64,000 nt of DNA. Origin: JANQOH01 sp965201115 (lineage in GTDB: Bacteria > Pseudomonadota > Alphaproteobacteria > UBA7887). The notes beneath the pieces are model-generated. The model searched no databases and had not been told where the DNA came from. It saw only the letters and a list, made by a program, of their open reading frames with translations. The translations under genes and the position numbers were made by a program. Location of the stretch: positions 3,286,001 through 3,350,000 of the forward strand of contig OZ241745.1 in the NCBI GenBank assembly GCA_965201115.1, read 5' to 3'. Below are positions 38,839 to 47,187 of the stretch, one piece after another (the stretch's first letter is position 1; each line of letters opens with the position of its first letter).

Positions 38839-40440
38839 ATGTCCGCGCCCGGCGCGTTCTACATCACCACGCCGATCTATTACGTCAACGATGTGCCGCA
38901 TCTCGGCCACGCCTACACGACGATCGCGTGCGACGCCATCGCGCGCTTCCATCGCCTCGACGGCAAGCGCGTCATGTTCCTGACGGGAACGGACGAACAC
39001 GGGCAGAAGGTGGAAAAATCGGCGCGGGCGGCGGGCGAGGATCCGCGCGCGTTTACCGACCGCGTGTCGCTGCGCTTCCGCGAGCTCGCCGCCGCGCTCG
39101 GCTGCTCGAACGACGATTTCATCCGCACGACCGAGCCGCGCCACGCGCGCGCGACCCAAGCCATATGGAAAGCGCTGGCGGATTCCGGAAACATCTATCC
39201 GGGGACCTATGCCGGCTGGTATTCGGTGCGCGACGAGGCCTATTTCGCCGAATCCGAGCTGAAGCGGGGGAAAAACGGCGAGAGGGCGGCGCCCTCGGGC
39301 GCGCCGGTGGAGTATGTGAAGGAGCCGAGCTGGTTCTTTCGCCTCTCCGCCTGGGGCGACAGGCTGCTCGCGTGGTACGACGCCAACCCCGGCGCCATCC
39401 TGCCCGAGTCGCGGCGCAACGAAGTCTTGAGCTTCGTGAGGGGGGGATTGCAGGACCTTTCCATCTCGCGCACGAGTTTTCGCTGGGGCGTGCCGGTCCC
39501 GGGCGACGACGCCCATATCGTCTATGTGTGGCTCGACGCGCTGACGAACTACATGACCGCCGCGGGCTATCCGGACACGGACTCGGAAACGTACAAGACA
39601 TTTTGGCCCGCGGACCTGCATGTAGTGGGCAAGGACATCGTGCGTTTCCATGCGGTCTATTGGCCGGCGTTCCTGATGGCGGCGGGGCTCGAGCCGCCGC
39701 GGCGCGTGTTCGCCCACGGCTGGTGGACCGTCGAGGGGCGGAAAATGTCGAAGACCGAGGGCAACGTCGTCGATCCCTTTGCCCTCATTCAAGAGTACGG
39801 CCTGGACCTGGTGCGTTATTTCGTGCTGCGCGAAGTGCCGTTCGGCAACGACGCCGATTTTTCGCGCCGCGCGATCCTGCGCCGCAACAACCGCGACCTC
39901 GCCAACGATTTCGGCAATTTGGCGCAGCGCGTGCTGAGCATGATCGCCCGGAACTGCGGCGGCCGCGCGCCCGAACCCGGGGCGCCGACGGCGGACGACG
40001 AAGCCTTGCTCGCCGCGGCGGGCGGCCTGCTCGACCGGGTGCGCGCGCGCATGGAGCGCCAGGCCCTGAGCGAAGCGCTCGAGGAGATATGGAGGGTGGT
40101 CCGCGCCGCCAACGCTTATGTCGATCGGCAGGCGCCGTGGGCGCTGCGCAAGACCGACCCCGCGCGCATGGCCGGCGTGCTCTGGACGCTGTGCGAGACC
40201 TTGCGCCGCCTGGCGATACTGGCGCAGCCCTTTGTGCCGGGCGCGGCGGCGCGTCTGCTGGATCAGCTCGCGGCGCTGGCGGATGCGCGCGCTTTTTCCG
40301 CCCTGGAGCCCGGCGGCGCGCTGAAGCCGGGCACGCCGCTGCCGCCGCCGCAAGCTGTCTTCCCCCGCATGGAGAGAGAGGACGAAGCGGAAGAAAACGC
40401 GGCAAAGCCGGGGAAAGGCGCCCGCCATGCTCGTCGATAG
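38839..40440 (+). CDS. metG: Methionyl-tRNA synthetase
   Basis: The 533-residue enzyme charges tRNA-Met. The HIGH-type motif is PHLGHAYT and the KMSKS-type motif is RKMSKTEGN. It lacks the extra C-terminal tRNA-binding domain and the four-Cys zinc knuckle, as in many alphaproteobacteria. The ATG at 38839 is preferred over that at 38821 because CGAGGAG lies six bases before it and homology begins at FYITTPIYYVNDVPH. It overlaps tatD by 14 bases. Confidence 0.95.
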   Translation: MSAPGAFYITTPIYYVNDVPHLGHAYTTIACDAIARFHRLDGKRVMFLTGTDEHGQKVEKSARAAGEDPRAFTDRVSLRFRELAAALGCSNDDFIRTTEPRHARATQAIWKALADSGNIYPGTYAGWYSVRDEAYFAESELKRGKNGERAAPSGAPVEYVKEPSWFFRLSAWGDRLLAWYDANPGAILPESRRNEVLSFVRGGLQDLSISRTSFRWGVPVPGDDAHIVYVWLDALTNYMTAAGYPDTDSETYKTFWPADLHVVGKDIVRFHAVYWPAFLMAAGLEPPRRVFAHGWWTVEGRKMSKTEGNVVDPFALIQEYGLDLVRYFVLREVPFGNDADFSRRAILRRNNRDLANDFGNLAQRVLSMIARNCGGRAPEPGAPTADDEALLAAAGGLLDRVRARMERQALSEALEEIWRVVRAANAYVDRQAPWALRKTDPARMAGVLWTLCETLRRLAILAQPFVPGAAARLLDQLAALADARAFSALEPGGALKPGTPLPPPQAVFPRMEREDEAEENAAKPGKGARHARR

Positions 40441-41215
40441 CCACTGCCATCTGAACTTTCCGGATTTCGCCGGCGATCTCGACCTCGCGGTTTCCCGCGC
40501 GCGCGAACGCGGCGTTGGCTGTATCCAGACCATCTGCACGCGCCTGGACGAATTCGACGAGGTGCGCGCCATCGCCGAGCGCTACGACGACATGTACTGC
40601 TCGGTCGGCGTCCACCCGCACGAAGCGGCCGCGCAACCCGCCGCCGGCGCCGGGGCGCTGGCGGAACTGGCGCGCGGCCCGAAAGTCATCGGCATCGGCG
40701 AGACCGGGCTGGACTACCACTACGAACACAGCCCGCGGCGCGAGCAGCGGGAGAGTTTTCGCACCCACATCCGCGCGGCGCGGGCGACCGGCCTGCCGCT
40801 TATCGTGCATACGCGCGCGGCGGACGACGACACCGTCGCGATACTTGAGGACGAAGCGGGAAGGGGGCCGTTCCGCGGCGTCATCCACTGCTTCAGCGCC
40901 GGGCCGAAGGTGGCCGAATGCGCGCTGCGCCTCGGCATGTCGCTCTCGTTTTCCGGCATCGTGACCTTCCGCAACGCGGACGCGGTGCGCGCCGCCGCGC
41001 GCCGGGCGCCGCCGGATCGCATACTGGTCGAGACCGACGCGCCGTTCCTGGCGCCCGTTCCGATGCGGGGCAAGCGCAACGAGCCCGCGTTCGTGGAACA
41101 CACGGCGCGCGCGGTCGCCGCGCTGCGGGGCGCGGGCGAAGAGGCGTTCGCGCGGCAAACCACCGACAACTTCTTCCGTCTGTTCGACAAGGCGCGGCGG
41201 CCCGGCGCCGCGTGA
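40427..41215 (+). CDS. tatD: TatD-family metal-dependent hydrolase
   Basis: The 262-residue TIM-barrel protein has the metal ligands DSHCHLNFPDF, GETGLDYHY, LIVHTRAADD, HCFSAGPKV and ETDAPFLAP. TatD proteins are 3'-5' exonucleases and D-aminoacyl-tRNA-related hydrolases in different bacteria. The place after metG is conserved across many proteobacteria. Confidence 0.92.
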   Translation: MLVDSHCHLNFPDFAGDLDLAVSRARERGVGCIQTICTRLDEFDEVRAIAERYDDMYCSVGVHPHEAAAQPAAGAGALAELARGPKVIGIGETGLDYHYEHSPRREQRESFRTHIRAARATGLPLIVHTRAADDDTVAILEDEAGRGPFRGVIHCFSAGPKVAECALRLGMSLSFSGIVTFRNADAVRAAARRAPPDRILVETDAPFLAPVPMRGKRNEPAFVEHTARAVAALRGAGEEAFARQTTDNFFRLFDKARRPGAA

Positions 41216-41245
41216 CGGCGATAAATCCGGCGCTATTTCATGGGC

Positions 41246-41274
41246 TTGCTGTAATTTACCATAATATATATTAT
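41246..41274 (+). promoter_or_regulatory. Promoter of mazG, short 5' leader
   Basis: TTGCTG (41246-41251) and TATTAT (41269-41274) are 17 bases apart in an AT-rich island. The expected transcription start lies about 4-6 bases before the mazG ATG at 41286, so the mRNA would have almost no leader. Confidence 0.6.
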
Positions 41275-41285
41275 GCGACTTAACC

Positions 41286-42077
41286 ATGCCTGAGATCGAA
41301 CGCCTCCTTGCCGTCATGGCCCGCCTCCGCGACCCCGAACGCGGTTGCCCGTGGGACCGCGAACAGACCTTCGCCGCCATCGCCCCGCACACCATCGAGG
41401 AAGCCTACGAAGTAGCCGACGCCATTGAGCGCGGCGACATGGCCGGCCTCGCCGACGAACTCGGCGATCTGCTGTTTCAGGTCGTCTTCCACGCGCAGAT
41501 GGCGAGCGAGATCGGCGCGTTCGGCTTCGACGACGTGGCGCGCGCGATTTCCGACAAGATGGTGCGCCGCCACCCGCATGTGTTCGGCGGCGCCGCGGCG
41601 CCGGGCGCTGGGCGCGCGGACGCCTGGGAAGCGGCGAAAGCGGCCGAACGCGCCGCGCGCGGCGGCAACGCCGGCGCGCTCGACGGCGTGGCGCGCGCCC
41701 TGCCCGCCCTCGCCCGCGCCGCGAAACTGCAACGGCGCGCCGCGCGCGTCGGCTTCGACTGGCCCGATCTCAAGCCCGTTCTCGCGAAACTGCGCGAGGA
41801 GCTCGGCGAACTGGAGGCCGAGCTCGACCGCGCCGACGCGGCGCCCGGGCGCGTCGCCGAGGAACTCGGCGACCTGTTGTTCGCGTGCGCCAATCTGGCG
41901 CGCCACGCCGATGTGGATCCGGAAACCGCCCTGCGCGGCGCGAACGCGAAGTTCGAGCGCCGCTTCCGCCGCGTCGAGGCGCTGCTCGCCGCACGCGGCC
42001 GCGCGCCGGAGGACGCGAGCCTGTATGAAATGGAGCGCCTGTGGGAACAGGCGAAGGCCGAGGAGCGCGGCTGTTGA
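41286..42077 (+). CDS. mazG: Nucleoside triphosphate pyrophosphohydrolase MazG
   Basis: The 263-residue protein hydrolyses NTPs and dNTPs to NMPs, cleaning the pool. Two MazG domains are visible, each with the acidic helix motif (IEEAYEVADAI...DELGDLLFQ; then REELGELEAELD...EELGDLLFACANLA). The stop TGA at 42075-42077 lies inside the 8-bp target duplication of the IS that follows, so the coding sequence is intact despite the insertion. Confidence 0.93.
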   Translation: MPEIERLLAVMARLRDPERGCPWDREQTFAAIAPHTIEEAYEVADAIERGDMAGLADELGDLLFQVVFHAQMASEIGAFGFDDVARAISDKMVRRHPHVFGGAAAPGAGRADAWEAAKAAERAARGGNAGALDGVARALPALARAAKLQRRAARVGFDWPDLKPVLAKLREELGELEAELDRADAAPGRVAEELGDLLFACANLARHADVDPETALRGANAKFERRFRRVEALLAARGRAPEDASLYEMERLWEQAKAEERGC

Positions 42078-42081
42078 TTTT

Positions 42082-43109
42082 GGCTCAATTAGCGAATCGT
42101 ATGTACGCTGTGTTCATTGCGGCGGTCAGGCACGCCCTTGGCGACGCGTGTGCGGCGAGTCCGATGAGGTGGAACCACCGCAGATAGCTGTCGAGATACT
42201 TTGTCGCGATGCCGCGAAAGCCGCGCAGGAAGCCCTTCAGCCGGCTGTGACGGTTGTTGACGGTCTGAATATGGAAGGCGTCGCGCACCCGCTCGCCGGC
42301 GCTCATGTTGAGCGCCTCATGACGCACGCCGAGCGCCGCGGCGCATGGCCGATACGCGCGGTTGGCATCGGACACCAGCACAATGTCGGTCTCGATGACC
42401 GGTCCAAGCGCCTTCTTGAGCGCATCGGCGCTCACCGTGGGCAGCGCCGCGCTCGCATTGCCGCCGCCGCGGTCGGTGGCCACAAGGACCGGAACCTGCT
42501 CGCGCGACAAGCCGCGTTTGGTCGCCTTGCCGCCGCGACGACGCGGCTTGCGGTCGAGTTTCCGCGCCCCCTTGCGACTGCGCAGAACGAATGTCTCGTC
42601 CGCCTCGACGATCCCCCGCAACTTCTTCGGCGTCTTCTCCACCGCCCGCAAAAACCGGTGACGCCAACGAAACGCCGTCGACACCGCAACGCCGCACCGC
42701 GCAGCCGACGCCCGCACCGTCTCCCCCTCGGAAAGCGACGCGCCGAACGAAAGCCACCGCTCCTTGCGGCGCCAACCCGACAACGGCGCGCCCGTCGCCG
42801 CGTTGAACGTGCGACCGCAGTCCTTGCATCGGTAGCGCCGCAAACCCCGCGCCCGGCCTGTGGACACCGCCCCCGTGGCCCGGCAGCGCGGACAGCGCCG
42901 CTCTTCGTCCACGCCAAGCTCGACGGCCGCCACAGACGCAGACGACGCCGAACGCCCAGACAGCACAGCCAACGCCTCGCGACGCTGCGCAGCGCCAAGA
43001 GCGTCCACACGCGCAAGCCAATCCCGAAATTCACTGCTCTGCATGACAAGCACCTCCACACGACCCGAAAGCATCATACCATGCGTACATACGATTCGCT
43101 AATTGAGCC
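42082..43109 (-). mobile_element. Intact IS1595-family insertion sequence
   Basis: The 1,028-bp element is bounded by perfect 27-bp terminal inverted repeats at 42082-42108 and 43083-43109, each beginning GGCTCAATTAGCGAATCG when read inwards. It is flanked by an 8-bp direct repeat TTGATTTT (42074-42081 and 43110-43117), the target duplication size of the IS1595 family. One transposase gene occupies it. Perfect ends and duplication indicate recent insertion. Confidence 0.97.
42085..43044 (-). CDS. IS1595-family transposase
   Basis: The 319-residue transposase has an N-terminal zinc ribbon (RCPRCRATG, RYRCKDCGRTFNAATG), a helix-turn-helix-like GETVRASAARCGVAVSTAFR, and a DDE-type catalytic domain of the ISXO2 class (GIVEADETFVLRSRKG, IVLVSDANRAYRP, VNNRHSRLKGFLRGFRGIATKYL). 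I chose the ATG at 43044 because GGAGGT sits eight bases before it; the longer frame to 43077 is also open. The stop codon overlaps the inner part of the terminal repeat. No frameshift is seen, so it should be active. Confidence 0.95.
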   Translation of the reverse strand: MQSSEFRDWLARVDALGAAQRREALAVLSGRSASSASVAAVELGVDEERRCPRCRATGAVSTGRARGLRRYRCKDCGRTFNAATGAPLSGWRRKERWLSFGASLSEGETVRASAARCGVAVSTAFRWRHRFLRAVEKTPKKLRGIVEADETFVLRSRKGARKLDRKPRRRGGKATKRGLSREQVPVLVATDRGGGNASAALPTVSADALKKALGPVIETDIVLVSDANRAYRPCAAALGVRHEALNMSAGERVRDAFHIQTVNNRHSRLKGFLRGFRGIATKYLDSYLRWFHLIGLAAHASPRACLTAAMNTAYIRFAN

Positions 43110-43166
43110 TTGATTTTTGGCTCGTTTATCGGGGGCGCGACGCACTTCCTGGGTGCGCGGGCGGCG

Positions 43167-44045
43167 TCAGTCGTTTGCGAGCAGGTGGATCAGGCTCGAT
43201 GTATCCCAGCGTCCGCCGCCGCGGGCCTGCACTTGGGCGTAGAACTGGTCGATCAGCGCGGTGGCGGGGAGGCGCGCGCCGTTGCGTTCGGCCTCGGCGA
43301 GGGCGATGGCGAGGTCCTTGCGCATCCAATCGACCGCGAAGCCGAAGTCGAACTCGCCGCGCGCCATGGTGCGGGCGCGGTTTTCCATCTGCCACGAGCC
43401 CGCCGCGCCCTTCGAGATCGTGTCGGTGACGAGGTCGGGGTCGAGCCCCGCCCGGGCGGCGAAGTTCATGCCTTCCGACAGGCCCTGGACGAGCCCGGCG
43501 ATGCAGATCTGGTTGACCATCTTGGTGAGCTGCCCGGCCCCGGCCCCGCCCATGAGCGTCGTTGCGCGCGCATAGGCGCCGATAACCGGCGCGGCGCTGT
43601 CGAACGTATCGCGCTCGCCGCCGCACATTACCGTGAGTACGCCGTTTTCCGCGCCGGCCTGGCCGCCGGAGACGGGCGCGTCAAGGAAGCCGACGCCCTT
43701 GTCCGCCGCCGCCGCGAACAGTTCGCGCGCGAGGCCGGCCGAATCGGTTGTATGATCGACGAGCATGGCGCCGTCCGTCATGCCCGCCAGCGCGCCTTCG
43801 GGCCCGTACGCCACGCTGCGCACATCGTCGTCGTTGCCGACGCAGACGAACACGAAATCGCGCCCGCGCGCGGCTTCCGCCGGGGTATCGGCCCTGGCGC
43901 CGCGGTGCTCCGCCATCCATGCTTCGGCCTTCGACGGCGTGCGGTTATAGACGACGACGTCGTGCCCCTTCGCCGCCAGATGGCCGGCCATGGGATAGCC
44001 CATGACGCCGAGGCCGATAAACGCTGTCTTGCGCGGCTGCGCCAT
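43167..44045 (-). CDS. NAD-dependent beta-hydroxyacid dehydrogenase (3-hydroxyisobutyrate dehydrogenase family)
   Basis: The 292-residue oxidoreductase has a Rossmann motif GLGVMGYPMAGHL, the family signature DAPVSGGQAGAENG with the substrate-binding SGG, and the catalytic Lys in QLTKMVNQICIAG. The substrate could be 3-hydroxyisobutyrate, tartronate semialdehyde or a related acid; this cannot be decided here. The gene is single, with the IS element downstream. Confidence 0.9.
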   Translation of the reverse strand: MAQPRKTAFIGLGVMGYPMAGHLAAKGHDVVVYNRTPSKAEAWMAEHRGARADTPAEAARGRDFVFVCVGNDDDVRSVAYGPEGALAGMTDGAMLVDHTTDSAGLARELFAAAADKGVGFLDAPVSGGQAGAENGVLTVMCGGERDTFDSAAPVIGAYARATTLMGGAGAGQLTKMVNQICIAGLVQGLSEGMNFAARAGLDPDLVTDTISKGAAGSWQMENRARTMARGEFDFGFAVDWMRKDLAIALAEAERNGARLPATALIDQFYAQVQARGGGRWDTSSLIHLLAND

Positions 44046-44230
44046 GCGCTCCTCCCCCGTGTTGCGCCGCCCCCGTCCGCCGGCGCGGCCGGCCCCGCGA
44101 GGCGCTACGCTCCCATATTATGCCGGGAGGCGCCGATGTCGAGTCGAGGCGCCCTTCCCTTCGGCATCCGTAGCGGGGTCGATACGCGCGGGCGAGACGC
44201 CTGCGCACCCGGGCAGGCCGGGCGAGAGAC

Positions 44231-44539
44231 TTACGACGGGCCGTCGATCCTGTTCGACCACGTCCAGCTTTGCCACTGGGCCGCCCAGCCGCCGCCGAAT
44301 CCGCCGACCGCCGTTTCCAGCTGTTCGTCGGACAGCTCGGTGTTGGGGTTCGTCAACACGATATGCGTGGTTTCCGGCGTATCCTCGACCACCTTCACCT
44401 CGTCGAAGGGCAGGTCCAGCCCCTTTTCGGCGAGCGCGGCCTTGGGGTTCGCTTCCGCTCTTGCGCGGAACTCCGGATCGTTCCGCCACGCGCGCGCGAC
44501 GGCCTCCATGGCCTTTCCGTTCATGTTCGCGATGATCAT
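44231..44539 (-). CDS. Orphan NHLP-type RiPP precursor peptide 1
   Basis: The 102-residue peptide has a nitrile-hydratase-alpha-like leader (NHLP): a helical start (AVARAWRNDPEFRARAEANP), KAALAEKGLDLPFDEVKVVE, DTPETTHIVLTNPNTELS, and DEQLETAVGG ending in the double Gly at 79-80 that marks leader cleavage. The core would be the last 22 residues, opening FGGGW, with four Trp (85, 89, 92, 94), several Ser/Thr and no Cys. NHLP leaders guide modification of the core in TOMM and proteusin pathways and export with cleavage after GG. A very strong AGGAGG precedes the ATG. No cyclase, radical-SAM, YcaO, LanM or exporter gene lies nearby. Confidence 0.87.
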   Translation of the reverse strand: MIIANMNGKAMEAVARAWRNDPEFRARAEANPKAALAEKGLDLPFDEVKVVEDTPETTHIVLTNPNTELSDEQLETAVGGFGGGWAAQWQSWTWSNRIDGPS

Positions 44540-44550
44540 TGTTCTTCTTC

Positions 44551-44613
44551 CTCCTCTCGCCGCAACCCGTTGGCGAAACGCCGCGGCGGGGATTGCGGAA
44601 CCGCCCCCGGCGG
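44551..44613 (-). repeat. Shared 5' leader segment of the RiPP precursors, copy 1
   Basis: This segment upstream of precursor 1 contains GCGAAACGCCGCGGCGGGG followed by TTGCGG-like and CCGCCCC-like blocks. The same arrangement occurs before precursor 2 (61200-61255) and, without a precursor, at 60557-60684. It lies between the promoter and the start codon, so it would be transcribed. Confidence 0.7.
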
Positions 44614-44629
44614 CAAGCGCCATGGCGGA

Positions 44630-44658
44630 GGAATAGCCGAAACGGCCGGCAAAGTCAA
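44630..44658 (-). promoter_or_regulatory. Sigma-70-type promoter of RiPP precursor 1
   Basis: On the minus strand TTGACT (44658-44653) and TATTCC (44635-44630) are 17 bases apart. Transcription would start near 44623 and give a leader of about 84 nucleotides containing the segment shared with precursor 2. Confidence 0.6.
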
Positions 44659-44785
44659 GACCGCGAAACCGCCCCGAAGCGCCCGCGCCTTCGGCGCGAC
44701 GCGCTTCCCGGGAGCCCGCGCGTCTCGACGCTACGGGCGGTGGGGAGCGGCGGCCGCGCTTCGCCGCCGGCAACGCGACTGCCGC

Positions 44786-44840
44786 AAACGCGCGGGCAGG
44801 TGCCCGCGGTCCCGGGCCCCGCCTTCGGCGGGGTCGGCGC
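44786..44840 (+). repeat. REP-like double-hairpin element
   Basis: CGCGGGCAGGTGCCCGCGG followed by CCCGGG and CCCCGCCTTCGGCGGGG. It lies in the 408-bp region between precursor 1 and the divergent SDR gene. A further half element with CGCGCCTTCGGCGCG is at about 44688. TATTAT at 44876-44881 could be the SDR -10. Confidence 0.75.
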
Positions 44841-44947
44841 GTGCGCGGGTAGTTCCCGCCTTTGGCGCGGCTTGGTATTATACGGTGGAAGACAAGGCCT
44901 CCCGCTGGGGCGGGGGGCGCGTTGCGCATGGGTCGAGGGAGGCGGCG

Positions 44948-45712
44948 ATGGGCGATTTTTCGGGCAAGACCGTGTTCGTTACCGGGGCGACGGCGGGCAT
45001 CGGCGCGGCGGCGGCGCGGCGCTTTTCCGCCGCGGGCGCGCGCGTGGTGGCGGCGGGGCGCCGCGCCGGGCGGCTGGAGGCGCTGGCCGCGGCGCTGCCG
45101 GCGCCGGCCCATCCCCTGCCCCTCGATGTCTCCGACAGGGGCGCCGTCGCCGCGGCGGTGGCCGCCCTGCCCGCCGCGTTCGCGGAGGTCGATCTGCTCG
45201 TCAACAATGCCGGGCTGGCGCAGGGGCTGGAAAGCGCGCAAGAGGCCGATCTCGACGATTGGGACCGCATGATCGACACCAATTGCAAGGGGCTGGCCTA
45301 TGTCGCCCGCGCCGTGCTTCCCGGCATGGTCGCGCGCGGGACGGGCCATATCGTCAATATCGGCTCGGTCGCCGGCGCCTACCCCTACCCCGGCGGCAAT
45401 GTCTATGGCGCAACGAAGGCGTTCGTGCGGCAGTTCACGCTGAACCTGCGCTCCGACCTGCTCGGCACGGGCGTGCGCGCCACATGCGTCGAGCCCGGCA
45501 TGACCGAGACCGAGTTCTCGCTTGTGCGCTTCAAGGGCGACGCCGGAAAATCGGACGCGGTCTATGCCGGCGCGAACCCGATGTCGGCGGAAGATCTGGC
45601 GGAGGTCATATACGCCGTCGCCGCCCTGCCGGCGCATGTGAACGTGAACCGCCTCGAGGTCATGCCGGTTACGCAGGCGTTCTCGCCTTTCGCGGTGCAT
45701 CGCGAAGGGTGA
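44948..45712 (+). CDS. Short-chain dehydrogenase (YdfG-like)
   Basis: The 254-residue SDR has the cofactor motif TGATAGIGAA, the NNAG motif (LLVNNAGLAQG), the catalytic Ser and the YxxxK (NVYGATKAFVRQF), and the C-terminal VEPGMTETEFS. It is closest in appearance to YdfG-type NADP-dependent 3-hydroxy-acid dehydrogenases. Function in the pathway is not shown by neighbours. A Gly-rich AGGGAGGCGGCG precedes the ATG. Confidence 0.88.
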   Translation: MGDFSGKTVFVTGATAGIGAAAARRFSAAGARVVAAGRRAGRLEALAAALPAPAHPLPLDVSDRGAVAAAVAALPAAFAEVDLLVNNAGLAQGLESAQEADLDDWDRMIDTNCKGLAYVARAVLPGMVARGTGHIVNIGSVAGAYPYPGGNVYGATKAFVRQFTLNLRSDLLGTGVRATCVEPGMTETEFSLVRFKGDAGKSDAVYAGANPMSAEDLAEVIYAVAALPAHVNVNRLEVMPVTQAFSPFAVHREG

Positions 45713-45778
45713 CGCGGGGCGGGCGGCGGCGCGGCTCCCGGGTCGCGTTCGCGATTGTCGAGACGTGCGGGCGGTTAC

Positions 45779-46264
45779 TTACCGCGCCGGCGGCGCGGTG
45801 CGTTCTATCAGGGTTTCCATGCCCTTGGCCTGGGCATCGATCGCCTGCCGCTGCGCGTCCAGCACGGCCATCGTCTCGGCGTGGGCGGCCATCGCCGCGG
45901 CATGGCGCCGGTCCGATTCGCGCTCCTGCCTCTCGAACGCCCGCATGGCTTCGGCGTGGCGGTCGGCCTCGGCCTTCATCGCCGCGTTGTGTCGGTCGGC
46001 TTGGGCCTTCATCGCCGCTTCGTGGCGGTCGGCATCGGCTTTCATCGCCGCTTCGTGGCGCTTCTCGAACGCCTCCATCGCCTCTTTATGGCGCCGTTCG
46101 TCGGCCTCTCCCTGTTGCTTGAGGCCCTGCTCGCGCAGTTCGGCCGAGCGCCGCATGAAGCGGAGACCGATCCATATCAGAAGACACTGCGTCGAACCGA
46201 GTATCGCGGCTATGACAAGCGCTGCGTAGCGCGTCGCCAGCGTGGCGGCTTCGTATTCCGTCAT
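45779..46264 (-). CDS. Membrane-anchored hendecad-repeat protein, copy 1
   Basis: The 161-residue protein has an N-terminal membrane helix (YAALVIAAILGSTQCLLIWI), then a long charged coiled coil with four 11-residue repeats (KRHEAAMKADA, DRHEAAMKAQA, DRHNAAMKAEA, DRHAEAMRAFE) and a C-terminal helix AIDAQAKGMETLIERTAP. Hendecad repeats form slightly right-handed coiled coils. I chose the ATG that follows GGAGATTGCG. It is the first of three tandem paralogues; function is unknown. Confidence 0.7.
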   Translation of the reverse strand: MTEYEAATLATRYAALVIAAILGSTQCLLIWIGLRFMRRSAELREQGLKQQGEADERRHKEAMEAFEKRHEAAMKADADRHEAAMKAQADRHNAAMKAEADRHAEAMRAFERQERESDRRHAAAMAAHAETMAVLDAQRQAIDAQAKGMETLIERTAPPAR

Positions 46265-46399
46265 CGCAATCTCCATGACCCGCCCGCGCGCCGTCCCGCC
46301 TGTCGCCATCGGCCGCAAACCGGCGCCGACAGCGAGCATGCGGCGCGCCGCCGCGCGTCGCAACGGTCACGGCCGACCGCCGGCGCCGCGCGCGCCGCA

Positions 46400-46456
46400 A
46401 ACGTGCGGGCGGGGACGCCCGCGCACCCAAGCAGTCCGCGCCTTCGGCGCGATTGC
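46400..46456 (+). repeat. REP-like element between hendecad copies 1 and 2
   Basis: CGTGCGGGCGGGGACGCCCG followed by CGCGCCTTCGGCGCG. It runs into the 3' end of hendecad copy 2 and shares GCGGGCGGTTACTT with the corresponding place in copy 1. Confidence 0.65.
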
Positions 46457-46495
46457 GGGCGGTTACTTGCCGCACCGACGGCGCGGTGCGTTCTA

Positions 46496-46963
46496 TCAGG
46501 GTTTCCATGCCCTTGGCCTGGGCATCGATCGCCTGCCGCTGCGCGCCAGCACGGCCATCGTCTCGGCGTGGCGCCGGTCCGATTCGCGCTCCCGCCGCTC
46601 GAACGCCTGCATGGCTTCGGCGTGACGGTCGTCCTCGGCTTTCATCGCCGCTTCGTGGCGGTCGGCCTGGGCTTTCATCGCCGCTTCGTGGCGGTCGGCC
46701 TGGGCCTTCATCGCCGCTTCGTGGCGGTCGTCCTCGGCTTTCATCGCCGCGTTGTGGCGCTTCTCGAACGCCTCCATCGCCTCTTTATGGCGCCGTTCGT
46801 CGGCCTCCCCCTGTTGCTTGAGGCCCTGCTCGCGCAGTTCGGACGAGCGTCGCATGAAGCGGAGACCGATCCATATCAGAAGGCACTGCGTCGAACCGAG
46901 CATCGCGGCTATGACAAGCGCCGCGTAGCGCGTCGCCAGCGTGGCGGCTTCGTATTCCGTCAT
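46496..46963 (-). CDS. Hendecad-repeat protein, copy 2 (C-terminus frameshifted)
   Basis: The 155-residue paralogue has five 11-residue units instead of four (KRHNAAMKAED, DRHEAAMKAQA twice, DRHEAAMKAED, DRHAEAMQAFE). It has lost an in-frame 21-bp piece after DRRHA. A single base is missing near 46545 (GCGCCAGC where the other copies have GCGTCCAGC), so the conserved ending DAQRQAIDAQ...ERTAP is replaced by ARSGRRSMPRPRAWKP. The original ending is still encoded in the next frame downstream. It may still be made as an altered protein. Confidence 0.6.
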   Translation of the reverse strand: MTEYEAATLATRYAALVIAAMLGSTQCLLIWIGLRFMRRSSELREQGLKQQGEADERRHKEAMEAFEKRHNAAMKAEDDRHEAAMKAQADRHEAAMKAQADRHEAAMKAEDDRHAEAMQAFERRERESDRRHAETMAVLARSGRRSMPRPRAWKP

Positions 46964-47187
46964 CGCAATCTCCATGACCCGCCCGCGCGCCGTCCCGCCT
47001 GTCGCCACCGGCCGCAAACCGGCGTCGGCAGCGAGTATGCGGCGCGCCGCCGCGCGTCGCAACGGTCACGGCCGACCGCCGGCGCCCCGCCAACATCTTC
47101 ATCTCCGGCGCCGCGCGTTTCGTGAAATGCCGGTCGGGCCGGCCCGCCCCCGAGCCAATCGCCGCAGCAGCGCCGAACCGAAGCCGC

